Source: UBA1740 sp045587025
GTDB taxonomy: Bacteria; Bacillota; Clostridia; Oscillospirales; CAG-272
Direction: 5' to 3'
NCBI GenBank assembly: GCA_045587025.1
Contig: JAZNBK010000013.1
Coordinates: forward strand, 1 to 40,785
Length of the DNA: 40,785 nucleotides
The notes under the pieces: model-generated
What the model was told of the DNA's origin: nothing
The model's database searches: none
Seen by the model: only the letters and a program-made list of their open reading frames with translations
Translations under genes and position numbers: made by a program
Shown: positions 6,873-15,641 of the stretch, piece by piece
Position numbering within the stretch: the stretch's first letter is position 1
Layout of the letters: each line of letters starts with the position of its first letter

Positions 6873-9080
6873 TCAATTGCCAAATCCCCTCGTAACTCCG
6901 TATACGGCGGGAATTGACTTTATTTTTGAAGCAATTGATTTAAAGTGGCTTATATTCTTACATCCGACTGTAAGTGAAATTAAAACTGAAGCCCCGTTAT
7001 CTCTCAATTGCGTGCTTATACCTAATATAGAAACCTTCATTTCGGCAAGCGTCGCAGATATATCGGCGAAAATTCCGATTACGTTTTCGCAGCTTATCTG
7101 CAAATTTGCCTCGTAGACGTCGTTGCCGCTACGAACGACAAATTCATTTTCCCATCTTGCATTTATCCATCTGTCAGCTTGCTCGGCTTTTTTCATTCCC
7201 TCTATGACGTTAGGGCAGCTCTTCTGGTGTATCGAAATCCCATACCCTTTCGTAATAAATCCTATTACGTCGTCTCCCGGGAGCGGATTGCAGCAACGGG
7301 CAAATTTCACCTGACAGTCAACGTCGCCGTCAACGACGATGCCGCTATTATTCTTTGTCGCCTTAGGTCTTTCGGTGATTTTAAGCTGCTCCGGCTCTGT
7401 TACGGGCGAATCTGCGACTTTTACTATTCTATCAAATTCGTTTTGAATACGAACAGCCAAACGGCTTATGCTTATTCCGCCGTAACCTATGGCGTTATAG
7501 AAATCGTCTACACCAGAAATTCCCATGCGTCCCGCAACGTTAGAAATAACCTGTTGCAATTCCTCTTCCGTATAGTTTCTTCCGTAACGCTTTACTTCCT
7601 TGTCTATCTCCGCCTTACCTACCGCGATATTTTCGGCGCGCTTCTCTTTCTTATACCATTGTCGAATCTTACTTCTCGCTTCCGAGGTTTTTACGATTTT
7701 CATCCAATCGCGACTCGGACCTTTTGATGATGAAGAAGTTATAATTTCAATTATCTCGCCCGTCTGGGGAACACGGTCGATAGGAACTATAACACCGTTT
7801 ATCTTTGCGCCTACCATTTTATTTCCTACCGCCGTGTGTATTGCGTAGGCAAAGTCAATTACAGTAGAGCCGAGAGGGAGAGAAATAACGTCACCCTTCG
7901 GTGTAAATACGTAGGTTTCATCACGGAAAATATCCGTCTTAAACGAGCGCATAAACTCATCGGGGTCGTGTATGTTTTCATCGTTCTCTACCATCTGCGC
8001 AACCCAACGAATCTTCTCGTCTATGTCAACGCTCGCCTTCTCACCCGACTTGTATTTCCAGTGCGCCGCTATACCGTACTCGGCAATTTCGTGCATATCA
8101 AACGTCCTTATTTGAACCTCAAAGGGCACGCCGTGACGGCTTATAACGGTCGTATGAAGCGACTGATACATATTGGGCTTAGGCGTTGAAATATAATCCT
8201 TAAACCTACCCGGAATCGAGTGGAAAAGCTCGTGGATAATACCTAAAACCGTGTAGCATTCAAGCTCGGTATTTACGATAATACGAAGCGCGTAAAAATC
8301 AAAAATATCGTCAAAATTCTTGTTCTGGTCATACATTTTGCGATATAAGCTGTATACGCTCTTCACTCTTCCTCCAAGCTCAAACTTTATATTGTTTTCG
8401 CTCAGCTTTTCGGAAATCATCTTTTTCGCGTTTTCAATGAAATTCGACGTTAATCCAAACTTCGTTTCTATGCACTTGGTAACCTCCTCGTATCCTATCG
8501 GGTCCAGGTACATAAGTCCTAAATTTTCAAGCTCGTGCTTGATTTGCTGCATACCCAGACGGTGAGCAAGCGGAGCGTACACGTACATTGTTTCAAGCGC
8601 GATAACACGTCTCTTTTCGTCATTCTTTGCCGCTAAGGTGCGCATATTGTGAAGACGGTCGCAGAGCTTTATAAATATAACGCGTATGTCCTTTGACATA
8701 GCGAGAAGCATTTTTCTTATGTTCTCTATATGCGCTTCTTCCTTGTCCTCAAGGTGCATATAAACTATCTTCGTCAAGCCGTCAACTATCGTTGCGACAT
8801 CCTCGCCAAAGCGCTTTTTTATCTCTGCGAGATTCGTTTTCTCAGAGCAGTCCTCTACCGTATCGTGCAACAGCGCTGAGCATATAGAGTCGGTATCCAA
8901 GCCAAGAGAAGCCACTATCTCAGCCACCGCTATCGGATGAGAAATATACGCCTCTCCGCTAAGGCGCATTTGCCCCTCGTGGAGCATAGCCGCATACTCG
9001 TACGCTCTTTTTATCTTATCAATATCGTAATTTTTTCCCCTACTTGTCAGTTGTTCAAGTAATTTATCAATACCGTTCAT
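6873..9080 (-). CDS. relA: Bifunctional (p)ppGpp synthetase/hydrolase Rel
   Basis: A 735-residue long RelA-SpoT homologue. In order there are: an HD hydrolase domain (YISHPIAVAEIV near residue 45, LLHDTVED near 70); a synthetase domain ending in GRFKDYI then MYQSLHTTV (about residues 293-315); a TGS domain (ETYVFTPKGDVISLP, about residues 390-450); a zinc-finger-like CCNPLPGD motif (about residue 600); and a C-terminal ACT domain. The loop reads RFKD, the RxKD form of bifunctional Rel enzymes rather than the ExDD of synthetase-only RelA. Both HD residues are present, so both making and breaking of (p)ppGpp are expected. The start has GAGGAAG 3 bases before the ATG and lies 7 bases after the recJ stop. 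The product sets the stringent response in the cytoplasm, bound to ribosomes. Confidence 0.97.
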   Translation of the reverse strand: MNGIDKLLEQLTSRGKNYDIDKIKRAYEYAAMLHEGQMRLSGEAYISHPIAVAEIVASLGLDTDSICSALLHDTVEDCSEKTNLAEIKKRFGEDVATIVDGLTKIVYMHLEDKEEAHIENIRKMLLAMSKDIRVIFIKLCDRLHNMRTLAAKNDEKRRVIALETMYVYAPLAHRLGMQQIKHELENLGLMYLDPIGYEEVTKCIETKFGLTSNFIENAKKMISEKLSENNIKFELGGRVKSVYSLYRKMYDQNKNFDDIFDFYALRIIVNTELECYTVLGIIHELFHSIPGRFKDYISTPKPNMYQSLHTTVISRHGVPFEVQIRTFDMHEIAEYGIAAHWKYKSGEKASVDIDEKIRWVAQMVENDENIHDPDEFMRSFKTDIFRDETYVFTPKGDVISLPLGSTVIDFAYAIHTAVGNKMVGAKINGVIVPIDRVPQTGEIIEIITSSSSKGPSRDWMKIVKTSEARSKIRQWYKKEKRAENIAVGKAEIDKEVKRYGRNYTEEELQQVISNVAGRMGISGVDDFYNAIGYGGISISRLAVRIQNEFDRIVKVADSPVTEPEQLKITERPKATKNNSGIVVDGDVDCQVKFARCCNPLPGDDVIGFITKGYGISIHQKSCPNVIEGMKKAEQADRWINARWENEFVVRSGNDVYEANLQISCENVIGIFADISATLAEMKVSILGISTQLRDNGASVLISLTVGCKNISHFKSIASKIKSIPAVYGVTRGFGN

Positions 9081-9087
9081 ATCTTCC

Positions 9088-11286
9088 TCATGCTTGCTTT
9101 TGCTGCGTTCTCAAACGACGCAAAAGGTTGGATTTTTCCAAATCGGTTTTGTTTCTTGTGAATTGAATTTTAAAGTGATAAACCTCGTCGCTTATCTCTT
9201 CAATTCCAAGAAGGTTCAGCTCCTGTAAAACTCGAATTATAAATTTCAGCTTTATGTAATTTATGCTCGTAACCGACGAAAGCTTTGATAGCATGGATTT
9301 ATGACTTATACTGTCAATGCCGTTTCGCACGGATGAGCGCACTAAATTATATACTATTGCGAAATCGTCTCTGCTCGGAATAATATCCTCACTTGCATAA
9401 AATTTTGCTCCGCTCCATATTTCTTCAAAGCGCTGCTTTTCATTTTTCTGACTGTTTTTAGCCGTTTCCGACATTCTTATATCCTTGACGATAAGCTGAG
9501 CGCTCTTTCTGCCTGCCCACTCGTTAACGTCAAGATTAAACATAACGTCTACGACGTCCCCCACATACAAATCAAGCTGCGCGGGACTGCAAGAAAAATA
9601 TATTGCAGAGCAGGTCTTGTTATCCTGATTTCCAAGCACGATACGTAAATGCTTCCCTGCGCTGATGGGGGCGAATTCGAGAATTGTCGCGGAACGCAAA
9701 ACGAAAACGGGCACGGGGTTTGCTACGCCAAACGGCTCGAGCCCTCTTATTTCCTCTGCCATATCAACAGTTAATTCTCCAAATGAAATCTCACAGTCCG
9801 CATCGAGAGTAGGAACTGTCGCATCCTCGCTGAGAATTTCATTTGCATATTCATTTATTTTTCTCTTGAAATTATCAAGCTCTCCTCGTTTTACACTCAA
9901 GCCGGCGGCAAGCTCGTGTCCGCCGTATTTGACAAGACATTCATCACAATGCACAAGAGCGTTGACTAAATTCATCCCCTTGATGCTTCTTCCGGACCCT
10001 TTGGCAATATCATCATCTGTGGGATTATCCGGATCACATCCGTCAAAAGAAAGAAGAATACAGGGCAGTCCGTATTTTTCGGTAATCCTCGACGCAACGA
10101 TACCTATTACACCGTGATGCCAATTATCCGCATCAAGAACAATTACCTTGTCGCGCTCAAAGTCGTGCTCGGCTTCTATCTTTTCATACGCCTTCTTCAT
10201 TATTTGATTTTCTTCACTCTGTCTTTCAAGGTTGGCTTCACACAGCTCCTGCGCTATCTTTTGCGCATATTCCTCATCCTCGGTAAGAAAAAGCTCTGCC
10301 GCAAGCGATGCGCTGCGTATTCTTCCCGCCGCATTCAAACGCGGCGCAATCGTATATCCGATATATCCTGACGTAATTTTCGTGCGCTTCGGCTGCTTCT
10401 TTGCAGAATGGTTCTTCGTTTCGCTTCTTTCCGAAAGCACGTTTATCAACGCCTTCAAGCCGATTCTCGGACGATTTTCTATAATATTCAGACCGCCCTT
10501 TACTATAAGACGGTTTTCATACTTGATAGGCATTACGTCCGCAATCGTGCCGATAGCTATAAGGTCGGCATAGTCGTTGCATATCCTTGCGACAGCGGCC
10601 GCCTTGTCGCCGCCGCAGGCGCTTATTTCATAAGCGCAAATAAGCTTAAAGACGACGCCGACGCCTGCGAGCTCGCAAAAAGGATACTTAGAGTCAGGTC
10701 TGTGCGGATTGATAACAGCGACTGCCTGCGGAAGCTCTGCGTGACACTCGTGGTGGTCTGTAACTATGATATCAACGCCTAATTCAGACGCATATTTCAC
10801 CTCTTCGTTGGCGGTAATTCCCGTATCTACGGTTATTATCAAGGTCGTGCCGTTGCTTGCCAAGGTTTCAATAGCGGAGCAAGAAACTCCGTAGCCCTCA
10901 CCGTTTCTGTTCGGTATGTAATAATCAACGTCCGCGCCCTTGGAGCGAAGATAGAGACACATAGTACAAACGGAGGTCACTCCGTCCACGTCGTAGTCAC
11001 CGTACACGGTAATTTTTTCTTTTTTCTCGATAGCTTTTTTTATTCTGTCAATTGCGTTTGATACGTCGTCAAGGTCAAAAGGGTCGAAAAAGAAATCGTT
11101 TTCGTTAGATAAAAAAGCTCTCGCGTCATCGGGCGTTTTATAACCGCGGTTATAGAGCAGCTGCCCTATTACCAAATTTACGTCCAATGCGTTCGAAATG
11201 CGTCTTACTTCTTCTAAACTGTTTGCGTTTTCTTCGCTTTTGATAATCCATTTCTTTTCTTTGTTCGTATTGTCTTTTTTTAGCAT
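9088..11286 (-). CDS. recJ: Single-stranded-DNA-specific exonuclease RecJ
   Basis: A 732-residue RecJ, a 5'-3' exonuclease that degrades single-stranded DNA in recombination and repair. The DHH phosphoesterase motifs are visible: GDYDVDGVTS (aspartates at 97, 99 and 101), ITVDTG near residue 152, and VTDHHE with D177, H178 and H179. The DHHA1 part carries the glycine-rich VKYGGHELAAGLSV segment. A C-terminal OB-fold and a ~150-residue extension typical of Firmicutes RecJ follow. The start at 11286 lacks a clear Shine-Dalgarno motif; the bases before it are TATAATATAA. No better start is visible because the next codons are lysine-rich without ATG. An 8-base-pair hairpin lies just upstream (11301-11320). 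Confidence 0.95.
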   Translation of the reverse strand: MLKKDNTNKEKKWIIKSEENANSLEEVRRISNALDVNLVIGQLLYNRGYKTPDDARAFLSNENDFFFDPFDLDDVSNAIDRIKKAIEKKEKITVYGDYDVDGVTSVCTMCLYLRSKGADVDYYIPNRNGEGYGVSCSAIETLASNGTTLIITVDTGITANEEVKYASELGVDIIVTDHHECHAELPQAVAVINPHRPDSKYPFCELAGVGVVFKLICAYEISACGGDKAAAVARICNDYADLIAIGTIADVMPIKYENRLIVKGGLNIIENRPRIGLKALINVLSERSETKNHSAKKQPKRTKITSGYIGYTIAPRLNAAGRIRSASLAAELFLTEDEEYAQKIAQELCEANLERQSEENQIMKKAYEKIEAEHDFERDKVIVLDADNWHHGVIGIVASRITEKYGLPCILLSFDGCDPDNPTDDDIAKGSGRSIKGMNLVNALVHCDECLVKYGGHELAAGLSVKRGELDNFKRKINEYANEILSEDATVPTLDADCEISFGELTVDMAEEIRGLEPFGVANPVPVFVLRSATILEFAPISAGKHLRIVLGNQDNKTCSAIYFSCSPAQLDLYVGDVVDVMFNLDVNEWAGRKSAQLIVKDIRMSETAKNSQKNEKQRFEEIWSGAKFYASEDIIPSRDDFAIVYNLVRSSVRNGIDSISHKSMLSKLSSVTSINYIKLKFIIRVLQELNLLGIEEISDEVYHFKIQFTRNKTDLEKSNLLRRLRTQQKQA

Positions 11287-11300
11287 TTATATTATATATC

Positions 11301-11320
11301 GCAATGAATTTTTTCATTGC
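11301..11320. repeat. perfect hairpin between the FAD dehydrogenase gene and recJ
   Basis: GCAATGAA (11301-11308) and TTCATTGC (11313-11320) form 8 perfect base pairs around TTTT. On the minus strand there is no T-run after it, so it does not look like a terminator. It sits 15 bases before the recJ start, which lacks a ribosome binding site. Confidence 0.6.
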
Positions 11321-11355
11321 CCCCCATATTATTTACAACTTTAATTTTGCCGCTT

Positions 11356-12969
11356 TCACTTTTCGTACGGCTTATATTTTTTCATAATCGAAAGCGCCGT
11401 GTATATACCGTCAAGCGAAGCGCTCGTTATTCCTCCCGCATAGCCGGCGCCCTCTCCGCAGGGATAAATCAATTCGTGGCCCAGCGCAGTCCTATCCTCG
11501 CCTCTCAAAATTCTTATCGGCGCAGACGTTCTTGTCTCCGCTCCCGTAAGAACGGCAGAGCTTGAAGCAAAGCCCCTGATACGCTTATCAAAATTCAAAA
11601 GCCCGCTTTTCAAGGAATCGCAAACGAAGGGAGGAAGAAAGCTCTCTAAGCTCGACAAAGTACAACCGTTTCCATCCATATAGGTAGGGATAACGTCTTT
11701 TGGCTCGGTACCTCTTTTGTCATTTAAAAAGTCGCCCACGGTACAAACAGGCGCATTGTATTCCGCTCCCCCCGCAATAAAGGCAGAGCGCTCTATCTTA
11801 CGCTGAAATTCAATTGCTTTCTTTGGAGTATTTCCGTAGTCATCACGGAAAACCGACACGACCACGGCAGAATTTGCGTTTTTCCCGTCTCGCAAATAGT
11901 TGCTCATTCCATTAACTACGACGCCCTCGTTTTCACTTGTAGCCGCGACAACCTGTCCCCCGGGACACATACAAAAGGTGTATACTCCTCTTTCGTCGGT
12001 GTTTGCCGACAATGCGTATTCTGCGTTTTGAAGGGCTCTATGACCTGCAAAATCGCCATACATCGCCTCGTTTATCTCACTCTGCAGGTGCTCTATTCTG
12101 ACGCCGACAGAGTACGCCTTTGGCTCTACTGCGAAGCCGGAATCTATCAGTTTTTCATAAGTATCTCTTGCGCTGTGACCTGTAGCGAGCACTAAAATTC
12201 CGCATTGAATATTGCCGCGATTCGTCCTTACCTCAAGCGTGCCGTCCGCCTTTTCAGAAACGCCCTCAAAGCAAGTGTGGTAGCGTACCTCCCCGCCAAG
12301 CGAGGTTATTTTTTCTAAAATTCTATCTACTACCGTTTGCAGATAATCCGTTCCTATATGCGGTTTTGCAAGATATTTAATGCTCTGCGGAGCGCCAAAT
12401 TCGACAAAACGGCGGATAACGTAGGCAGAGGACGCATCGTTAATTCTCGTAACCAGCTTTCCGTCGGAAAAGGTGCCTGCGCCTCCCGCGCCAAACTGAA
12501 TATTGGTGTTAAGGTCGAGCTTTCGTGAAAAGACAAAGTTTTCTATCTGCTTCGCTCTTTCAAAAACGTTTCCGCCACGTTCTATGAGTATAGGCGAATA
12601 CCCATTCTCAGCCAATAGCAATGCGGCAAACATTCCCGCAGGTCCTGAGCCGACTATCAAGGGGCGGCTTTTAAGCGGTTTATCCCCATAGGACACGCTC
12701 GGCTCGCTTTCAGCGAGACGCGTAAGGTTCGCCCTAAGTAGCTTTTCCTCTTCCGCCTCGCTCCAATTTCCGCATATAGCGACGGAATATACGAGCTTTA
12801 TGTCCTGCTTTTTTCTTGCGTCCACCGAGCGTCTATAAATGTAAAATTCCGCGTTGTCAGGCAAAAGACGCATACCTTTTAAGCGTTTTTTTGCGAAGCG
12901 TACAGCTCCCTCGCTTTCGCAATCAAGCGGAAGCTTAATATCCTTGAGAATGTAAGTTTTCTTGTTCAT
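11356..12969 (-). CDS. NAD(P)/FAD-dependent dehydrogenase (COG2509 type)
   Basis: A 537-residue flavoprotein. An N-terminal domain of about 90 residues, basic and unlike the rest, precedes the dinucleotide-binding motif LIVGSGPAGMFAALLLAENG (about residues 105-124), followed by ERGGNVFERAKQIE. Later come FGAGGAGTFSDGKLVT, typical of this uncharacterised dehydrogenase group, and a C-terminal glycine-rich block ending PCGEGAGYAGGITSASLDG, the second FAD-contact motif. The substrate is unknown. The start has GGGAGT 5 bases before the ATG. It follows the cdaR terminator, so it probably begins the long recJ-rel-dtd-hemZ run, though no strong promoter is seen in the short gap. It is soluble with no signal peptide. 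Confidence 0.85.
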   Translation of the reverse strand: MNKKTYILKDIKLPLDCESEGAVRFAKKRLKGMRLLPDNAEFYIYRRSVDARKKQDIKLVYSVAICGNWSEAEEEKLLRANLTRLAESEPSVSYGDKPLKSRPLIVGSGPAGMFAALLLAENGYSPILIERGGNVFERAKQIENFVFSRKLDLNTNIQFGAGGAGTFSDGKLVTRINDASSAYVIRRFVEFGAPQSIKYLAKPHIGTDYLQTVVDRILEKITSLGGEVRYHTCFEGVSEKADGTLEVRTNRGNIQCGILVLATGHSARDTYEKLIDSGFAVEPKAYSVGVRIEHLQSEINEAMYGDFAGHRALQNAEYALSANTDERGVYTFCMCPGGQVVAATSENEGVVVNGMSNYLRDGKNANSAVVVSVFRDDYGNTPKKAIEFQRKIERSAFIAGGAEYNAPVCTVGDFLNDKRGTEPKDVIPTYMDGNGCTLSSLESFLPPFVCDSLKSGLLNFDKRIRGFASSSAVLTGAETRTSAPIRILRGEDRTALGHELIYPCGEGAGYAGGITSASLDGIYTALSIMKKYKPYEK

Positions 12970-12990
12970 TATTACTCCCGCACAATATCC

Positions 12991-13030
12991 TTTAAAAAAG
13001 CAAGTCCGACAAGGTTGACACCTTGCCGGA
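12991..13030 (-). terminator. Rho-independent terminator after cdaR
   Basis: TCCGACAAGGT (13005-13015) and ACCTTGCCGGA (13020-13030) form an 11-base-pair stem (one G-U pair on the minus transcript) with a four-base loop. A run of six T residues follows a short distance later on the minus strand. It closes the cdaA-cdaR unit. Confidence 0.85.
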
Positions 13031-13039
13031 TTGCATGCA

Positions 13040-13759
13040 TCAATCTGTTTCAGAGTCCTTCGGCGAAACCAAAATGGAAATATAAATATTATTGGCGTGC
13101 TCCACTATCTCAATTCCGTCGCAGACAAATTTCAACTTCACTGAGGGGTACTCCCCTGCTCCAAAAATATTCAAGCTGCTAATGTCAGCTATCGCCCTTA
13201 CTTTATCCTGAGAAGCTGAAAGGATAGCTTCATCAAAGGAGGATATAACGACGTCCACCGAATCCGGCATAGACGTAACATCAAATTGCTCCAAGATAGC
13301 TTCGTATTGCAGATTATTATTTTCTATAACAACGGGTATTTGCGTAAACGGCTTCATATAAATCTGGGGTTCGCTTATAATTATCGGCACCTTTACGGTA
13401 TCCCGACAATCGAGCGCAGCTCCTGTGGGATAGTCAAATATTACCTCCGCCTCATAACTGCCCGGCTCTGAAAACTTCGTCAGATTTATGTGTCCCTTTA
13501 TACCGCTTCTTTCACATTTGGAAAGAGCTACGTTTGTTCCGTAAAAATCAGCAGAAACGCGATCAAGCTCTATTTTTACCTCGCAGTCCAAAAATCTTGA
13601 CGGTACGTCTCCGACCTCGACGGGAATATCTTCAAAGGTATGCGTATACTTAGGCGCGTTTGCGTACATAACGTACAGCCAAACGAGAAAAGCAATGAAA
13701 AGGCAAATAGCGAAGGGAATAATTTTATTTATTTTTTCTTTGTCAAATCTAAATTTCAT
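13040..13759 (-). CDS. cdaR: CdaR (YbbR-domain protein), regulator of diadenylate cyclase
   Basis: A 239-residue protein with one N-terminal membrane segment (residues 12-32, KIIPFAICLFIAFLVWLYVM) and an extracellular part that looks like two YbbR domains, each with the VxVxxxxLP-like strand pattern. In Firmicutes CdaR binds and tunes CdaA, the c-di-AMP synthase encoded just upstream. Typical CdaR has three or four YbbR domains and more than 400 residues, so this is a short form. A longer reading from a TTG at 13774 exists. The ATG at 13759 is chosen because GGTGGGA lies 6 bases before it. A terminator follows directly, so glmM, the usual third gene, is not in this operon. Confidence 0.88.
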   Translation of the reverse strand: MKFRFDKEKINKIIPFAICLFIAFLVWLYVMYANAPKYTHTFEDIPVEVGDVPSRFLDCEVKIELDRVSADFYGTNVALSKCERSGIKGHINLTKFSEPGSYEAEVIFDYPTGAALDCRDTVKVPIIISEPQIYMKPFTQIPVVIENNNLQYEAILEQFDVTSMPDSVDVVISSFDEAILSASQDKVRAIADISSLNIFGAGEYPSVKLKFVCDGIEIVEHANNIYISILVSPKDSETD

Positions 13760-13777
13760 AACAAATCCCACCAAAAA

Positions 13778-14668
13778 TCAGTTATTCTCGTCATTTGAAG
13801 ACGGCTGTGGCTCATTTTCTGTCTTGCTCTTATCATACGCAGGGGAAGAAAGAAGCTGATGAAGCTTAGAGCTCAGCGCCTGATGCGTATAATTCCTTGT
13901 AAAATCTCTTTCGCAAGCAATCGAGATAGTCCCCGTCTCCTCAGAAACAACTATAACGATAGCATCGCTCACCTCGCTCATACCGATAGCGGCGCGGTGG
14001 CGAGTTCCTAAATCGAGGTCAACGTCAACACGTCGAGTTAACGGCAAAAGACAACCCGCCGAAGCGATCCTCATATCCTTGATGACAACGGCTCCGTCGT
14101 GCAAGGGAGAACCGTCAAAAAATATGTTTCTGATTAAATACGGAGAAATTTTAGCGTCCATTTCCACGCCAGAGCGAATAATTTCACCAACGTGCGAGCT
14201 TCTTTCGATAACTATCAATGCGCCTGTCTTTGTACGCGCCATATCCACTACCGCTTCGCAAATAGCATCTATAAACGCGTTTTTCTCGCTCGTCTTGCTG
14301 CTCGAAAAATTACGAAATCCTTTTAACGGCTCGGTTCCAACCTTTTCAAGCAATTCTCTGAGCTCCGGCTGGAATATTACAACTATAGCGATAATTCCCG
14401 CCTGAAGAAAATAATTGAGAATATAGCCGACGGCATAAAGCTCAAAAAGACGGGCAAGAACTAAAAATACAACCCAGACAGCAACGCCGAAAATGAGCTT
14501 TCCCGCCCTGCTTACATGGAAAAATTTAATTGCAAAATAAAGCATAAACGCCAAAATAAATATATCCAAAACATCCGCGAAGGATATGTTAGTGAGCTGA
14601 ATTTTTATAAAAGACAAGAAGCCGGAGAGCCAATTGTCGCTTTTCAAAACCGAATTCAGTAAAGCCAT
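13778..14668 (-). CDS. cdaA: Diadenylate cyclase CdaA
   Basis: A 296-residue membrane-bound diadenylate cyclase that makes c-di-AMP from two ATP. Three hydrophobic segments lie at about residues 33-50, 58-75 and 82-100. The DAC domain follows, with both catalytic motifs intact: DGA at residues 191-193 (in SPLHDGAVVI) and RHR within LGTRHRAAIG at 220-228. c-di-AMP controls potassium and osmolyte transport and wall balance. The start has GAGAGGT 6 bases before the ATG. The cdaR gene follows 18 bases after its stop. It has a near-consensus promoter (14764-14792) and a leader of about 90 bases. The C-terminal ~20 residues are polar and low in complexity. Confidence 0.97.
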   Translation of the reverse strand: MALLNSVLKSDNWLSGFLSFIKIQLTNISFADVLDIFILAFMLYFAIKFFHVSRAGKLIFGVAVWVVFLVLARLFELYAVGYILNYFLQAGIIAIVVIFQPELRELLEKVGTEPLKGFRNFSSSKTSEKNAFIDAICEAVVDMARTKTGALIVIERSSHVGEIIRSGVEMDAKISPYLIRNIFFDGSPLHDGAVVIKDMRIASAGCLLPLTRRVDVDLDLGTRHRAAIGMSEVSDAIVIVVSEETGTISIACERDFTRNYTHQALSSKLHQLLSSPAYDKSKTENEPQPSSNDENN

Positions 14669-14763
14669 GGTTTACCTCTCTATTTGTTTTTATGATAATC
14701 ACCCTGCAAAAAAGCCGTTTGCGGATGAGTTGTTTCGTTACCCTACATATTAATTATAAATAC

Positions 14764-14792
14764 ATTATAACACACGATTTTTTGTTTTGCAA
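14764..14792 (-). promoter_or_regulatory. promoter of cdaA-cdaR
   Basis: On the minus strand TTGCAA (14792-14787), 17 bases, TATAAT (14769-14764). It implies an untranslated leader of about 90 bases, which contains a weak CCG/CGG hairpin before six T residues but no riboswitch fold I can recognise. Confidence 0.8.
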
Positions 14793-14867
14793 GTATTTTG
14801 ACTACTTTTATTCGCACGTTTTTAATATTTTTTTAAAAATTTTTTCGTGTTTTTTTAGATTTTTATA

Positions 14868-14896
14868 TTGACTTTTTTTAAGAAACGTGATATAAT
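14868..14896 (+). promoter_or_regulatory. promoter of the Crp/Fnr-ABC transporter operon
   Basis: TTGACT (14868-14873), exactly 17 bases, TATAAT (14891-14896): a near-perfect sigma-A promoter 32 bases before the regulator's start codon. Confidence 0.88.
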
Positions 14897-14897
14897 A

Positions 14898-14913
14898 TGT
14901 CTCAAATAAGACA
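14898..14913. promoter_or_regulatory. inverted repeat at the transcription start, candidate operator
   Basis: TGTCTCAAATAAGACA is a TGTCT-N6-AGACA dyad directly downstream of the -10 box, covering the predicted +1. The half-site spacing of six is that of Crp-type sites (TGTGA-N6-TCACA), with different bases. Autorepression by the regulator encoded next is inferred. Confidence 0.5.
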
Positions 14914-14927
14914 CTTTCGAGGTGGGT

Positions 14928-15608
14928 ATGCAAAATTTTACCGTTGAAGAAAGAAATCTGACGGAAATTCCCTTTATTTTCAAGGGGATAAGCGCAGAAC
15001 AAACGAGAAAAATTCTCGAGCTCTCTGAATATACCTTAGCAAAATATAGCAAGGGCGAAAAAATATTTGATACGGAAAGCTTCGAGCGCTCTATCGCCTT
15101 CATTTTGGGCGGCAAGGCGGAGGTATACAGAGCAAACTCGGAAAAGAAAACTCTGCTCTCAACGCTTTCTGTCGGAGACTCTTTCGGCGCTTCTGTTCTG
15201 TTCGGAGAAGCAGAGCTTTTCCCGACATCAATATACGCAAAGTCGGATTGCACCATAATGTTCATTTCACAAGCGCATATGGAAGCGATGATAAGAAGCT
15301 TTCCGCAGATAGCGATGAACTATATTTTATTCCTATCCAATAAAATTTATTTCTTAAACGAGAAAATAAATTTCTTTGCAGCTCGCTCGGCAGAAGAAAA
15401 AATCGCCAAATTTTTATTGGAAAACTCCTGTGACGGAAGAATGGTTTCAAACCTTAATATGAAGCAAATCTCATCGTCCTTAGGTGTTGGCCGTGCGTCG
15501 CTTTACAGAATTCTCTCTTCCTTTGAAGAAGCGGGGCTTATTTCAAGAGACGCATCTGCAATAACGATAAAAGATAACGAAGGTCTTAAAAAAATTTTAA
15601 ACAAATAA
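14928..15608 (+). CDS. Crp/Fnr-family transcriptional regulator
   Basis: A 226-residue regulator. Residues 15-130 form a cyclic-nucleotide-binding-like beta barrel (YSKGEKIF, FILGGKAEVY, LSVGDSFGASVLFGEAE), linked by a long dimer helix to a winged helix-turn-helix (about residues 175-222: LNMKQISSSLGVGRASLYRILSSFEEAGLISR). It has no cysteine cluster for iron-sulfur binding. The usual cAMP-contact arginine-serine pair is not evident after GEAELFP, so the ligand is unknown. The ATG at 14928 is chosen over a GTG two codons earlier, with GAGG 5 bases upstream. It leads an operon with an ABC transporter that starts 33 bases after its stop, so it probably controls that transporter and itself. Confidence 0.9.
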   Translation: MQNFTVEERNLTEIPFIFKGISAEQTRKILELSEYTLAKYSKGEKIFDTESFERSIAFILGGKAEVYRANSEKKTLLSTLSVGDSFGASVLFGEAELFPTSIYAKSDCTIMFISQAHMEAMIRSFPQIAMNYILFLSNKIYFLNEKINFFAARSAEEKIAKFLLENSCDGRMVSNLNMKQISSSLGVGRASLYRILSSFEEAGLISRDASAITIKDNEGLKKILNK

Positions 15609-15641
15609 ACAGTTTCAAACAAAAGAAAGGACAAGAAAAAA

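Noticed and set aside
7179..7727. Plus-strand frame of 182 residues inside rel
   Set aside because: Shadow of the strongly conserved rel coding sequence.
13759..13774. TTG start at 13774 for cdaR
   Set aside because: It would place the ribosome binding site GGTGGGA inside the coding sequence; the ATG at 13759 has correct spacing.
14669..14763. cdaA leader considered as a c-di-AMP riboswitch
   Set aside because: About 90 bases is too short for the ydaO fold and its conserved pseudoknot elements are not visible; only a weak 3-4 base-pair stem occurs.
14855..15265. Minus-strand frame of 136 residues over the Crp/Fnr promoter and gene
   Set aside because: Overlaps a near-perfect plus-strand promoter and the sensor domain of the regulator; shadow frame.
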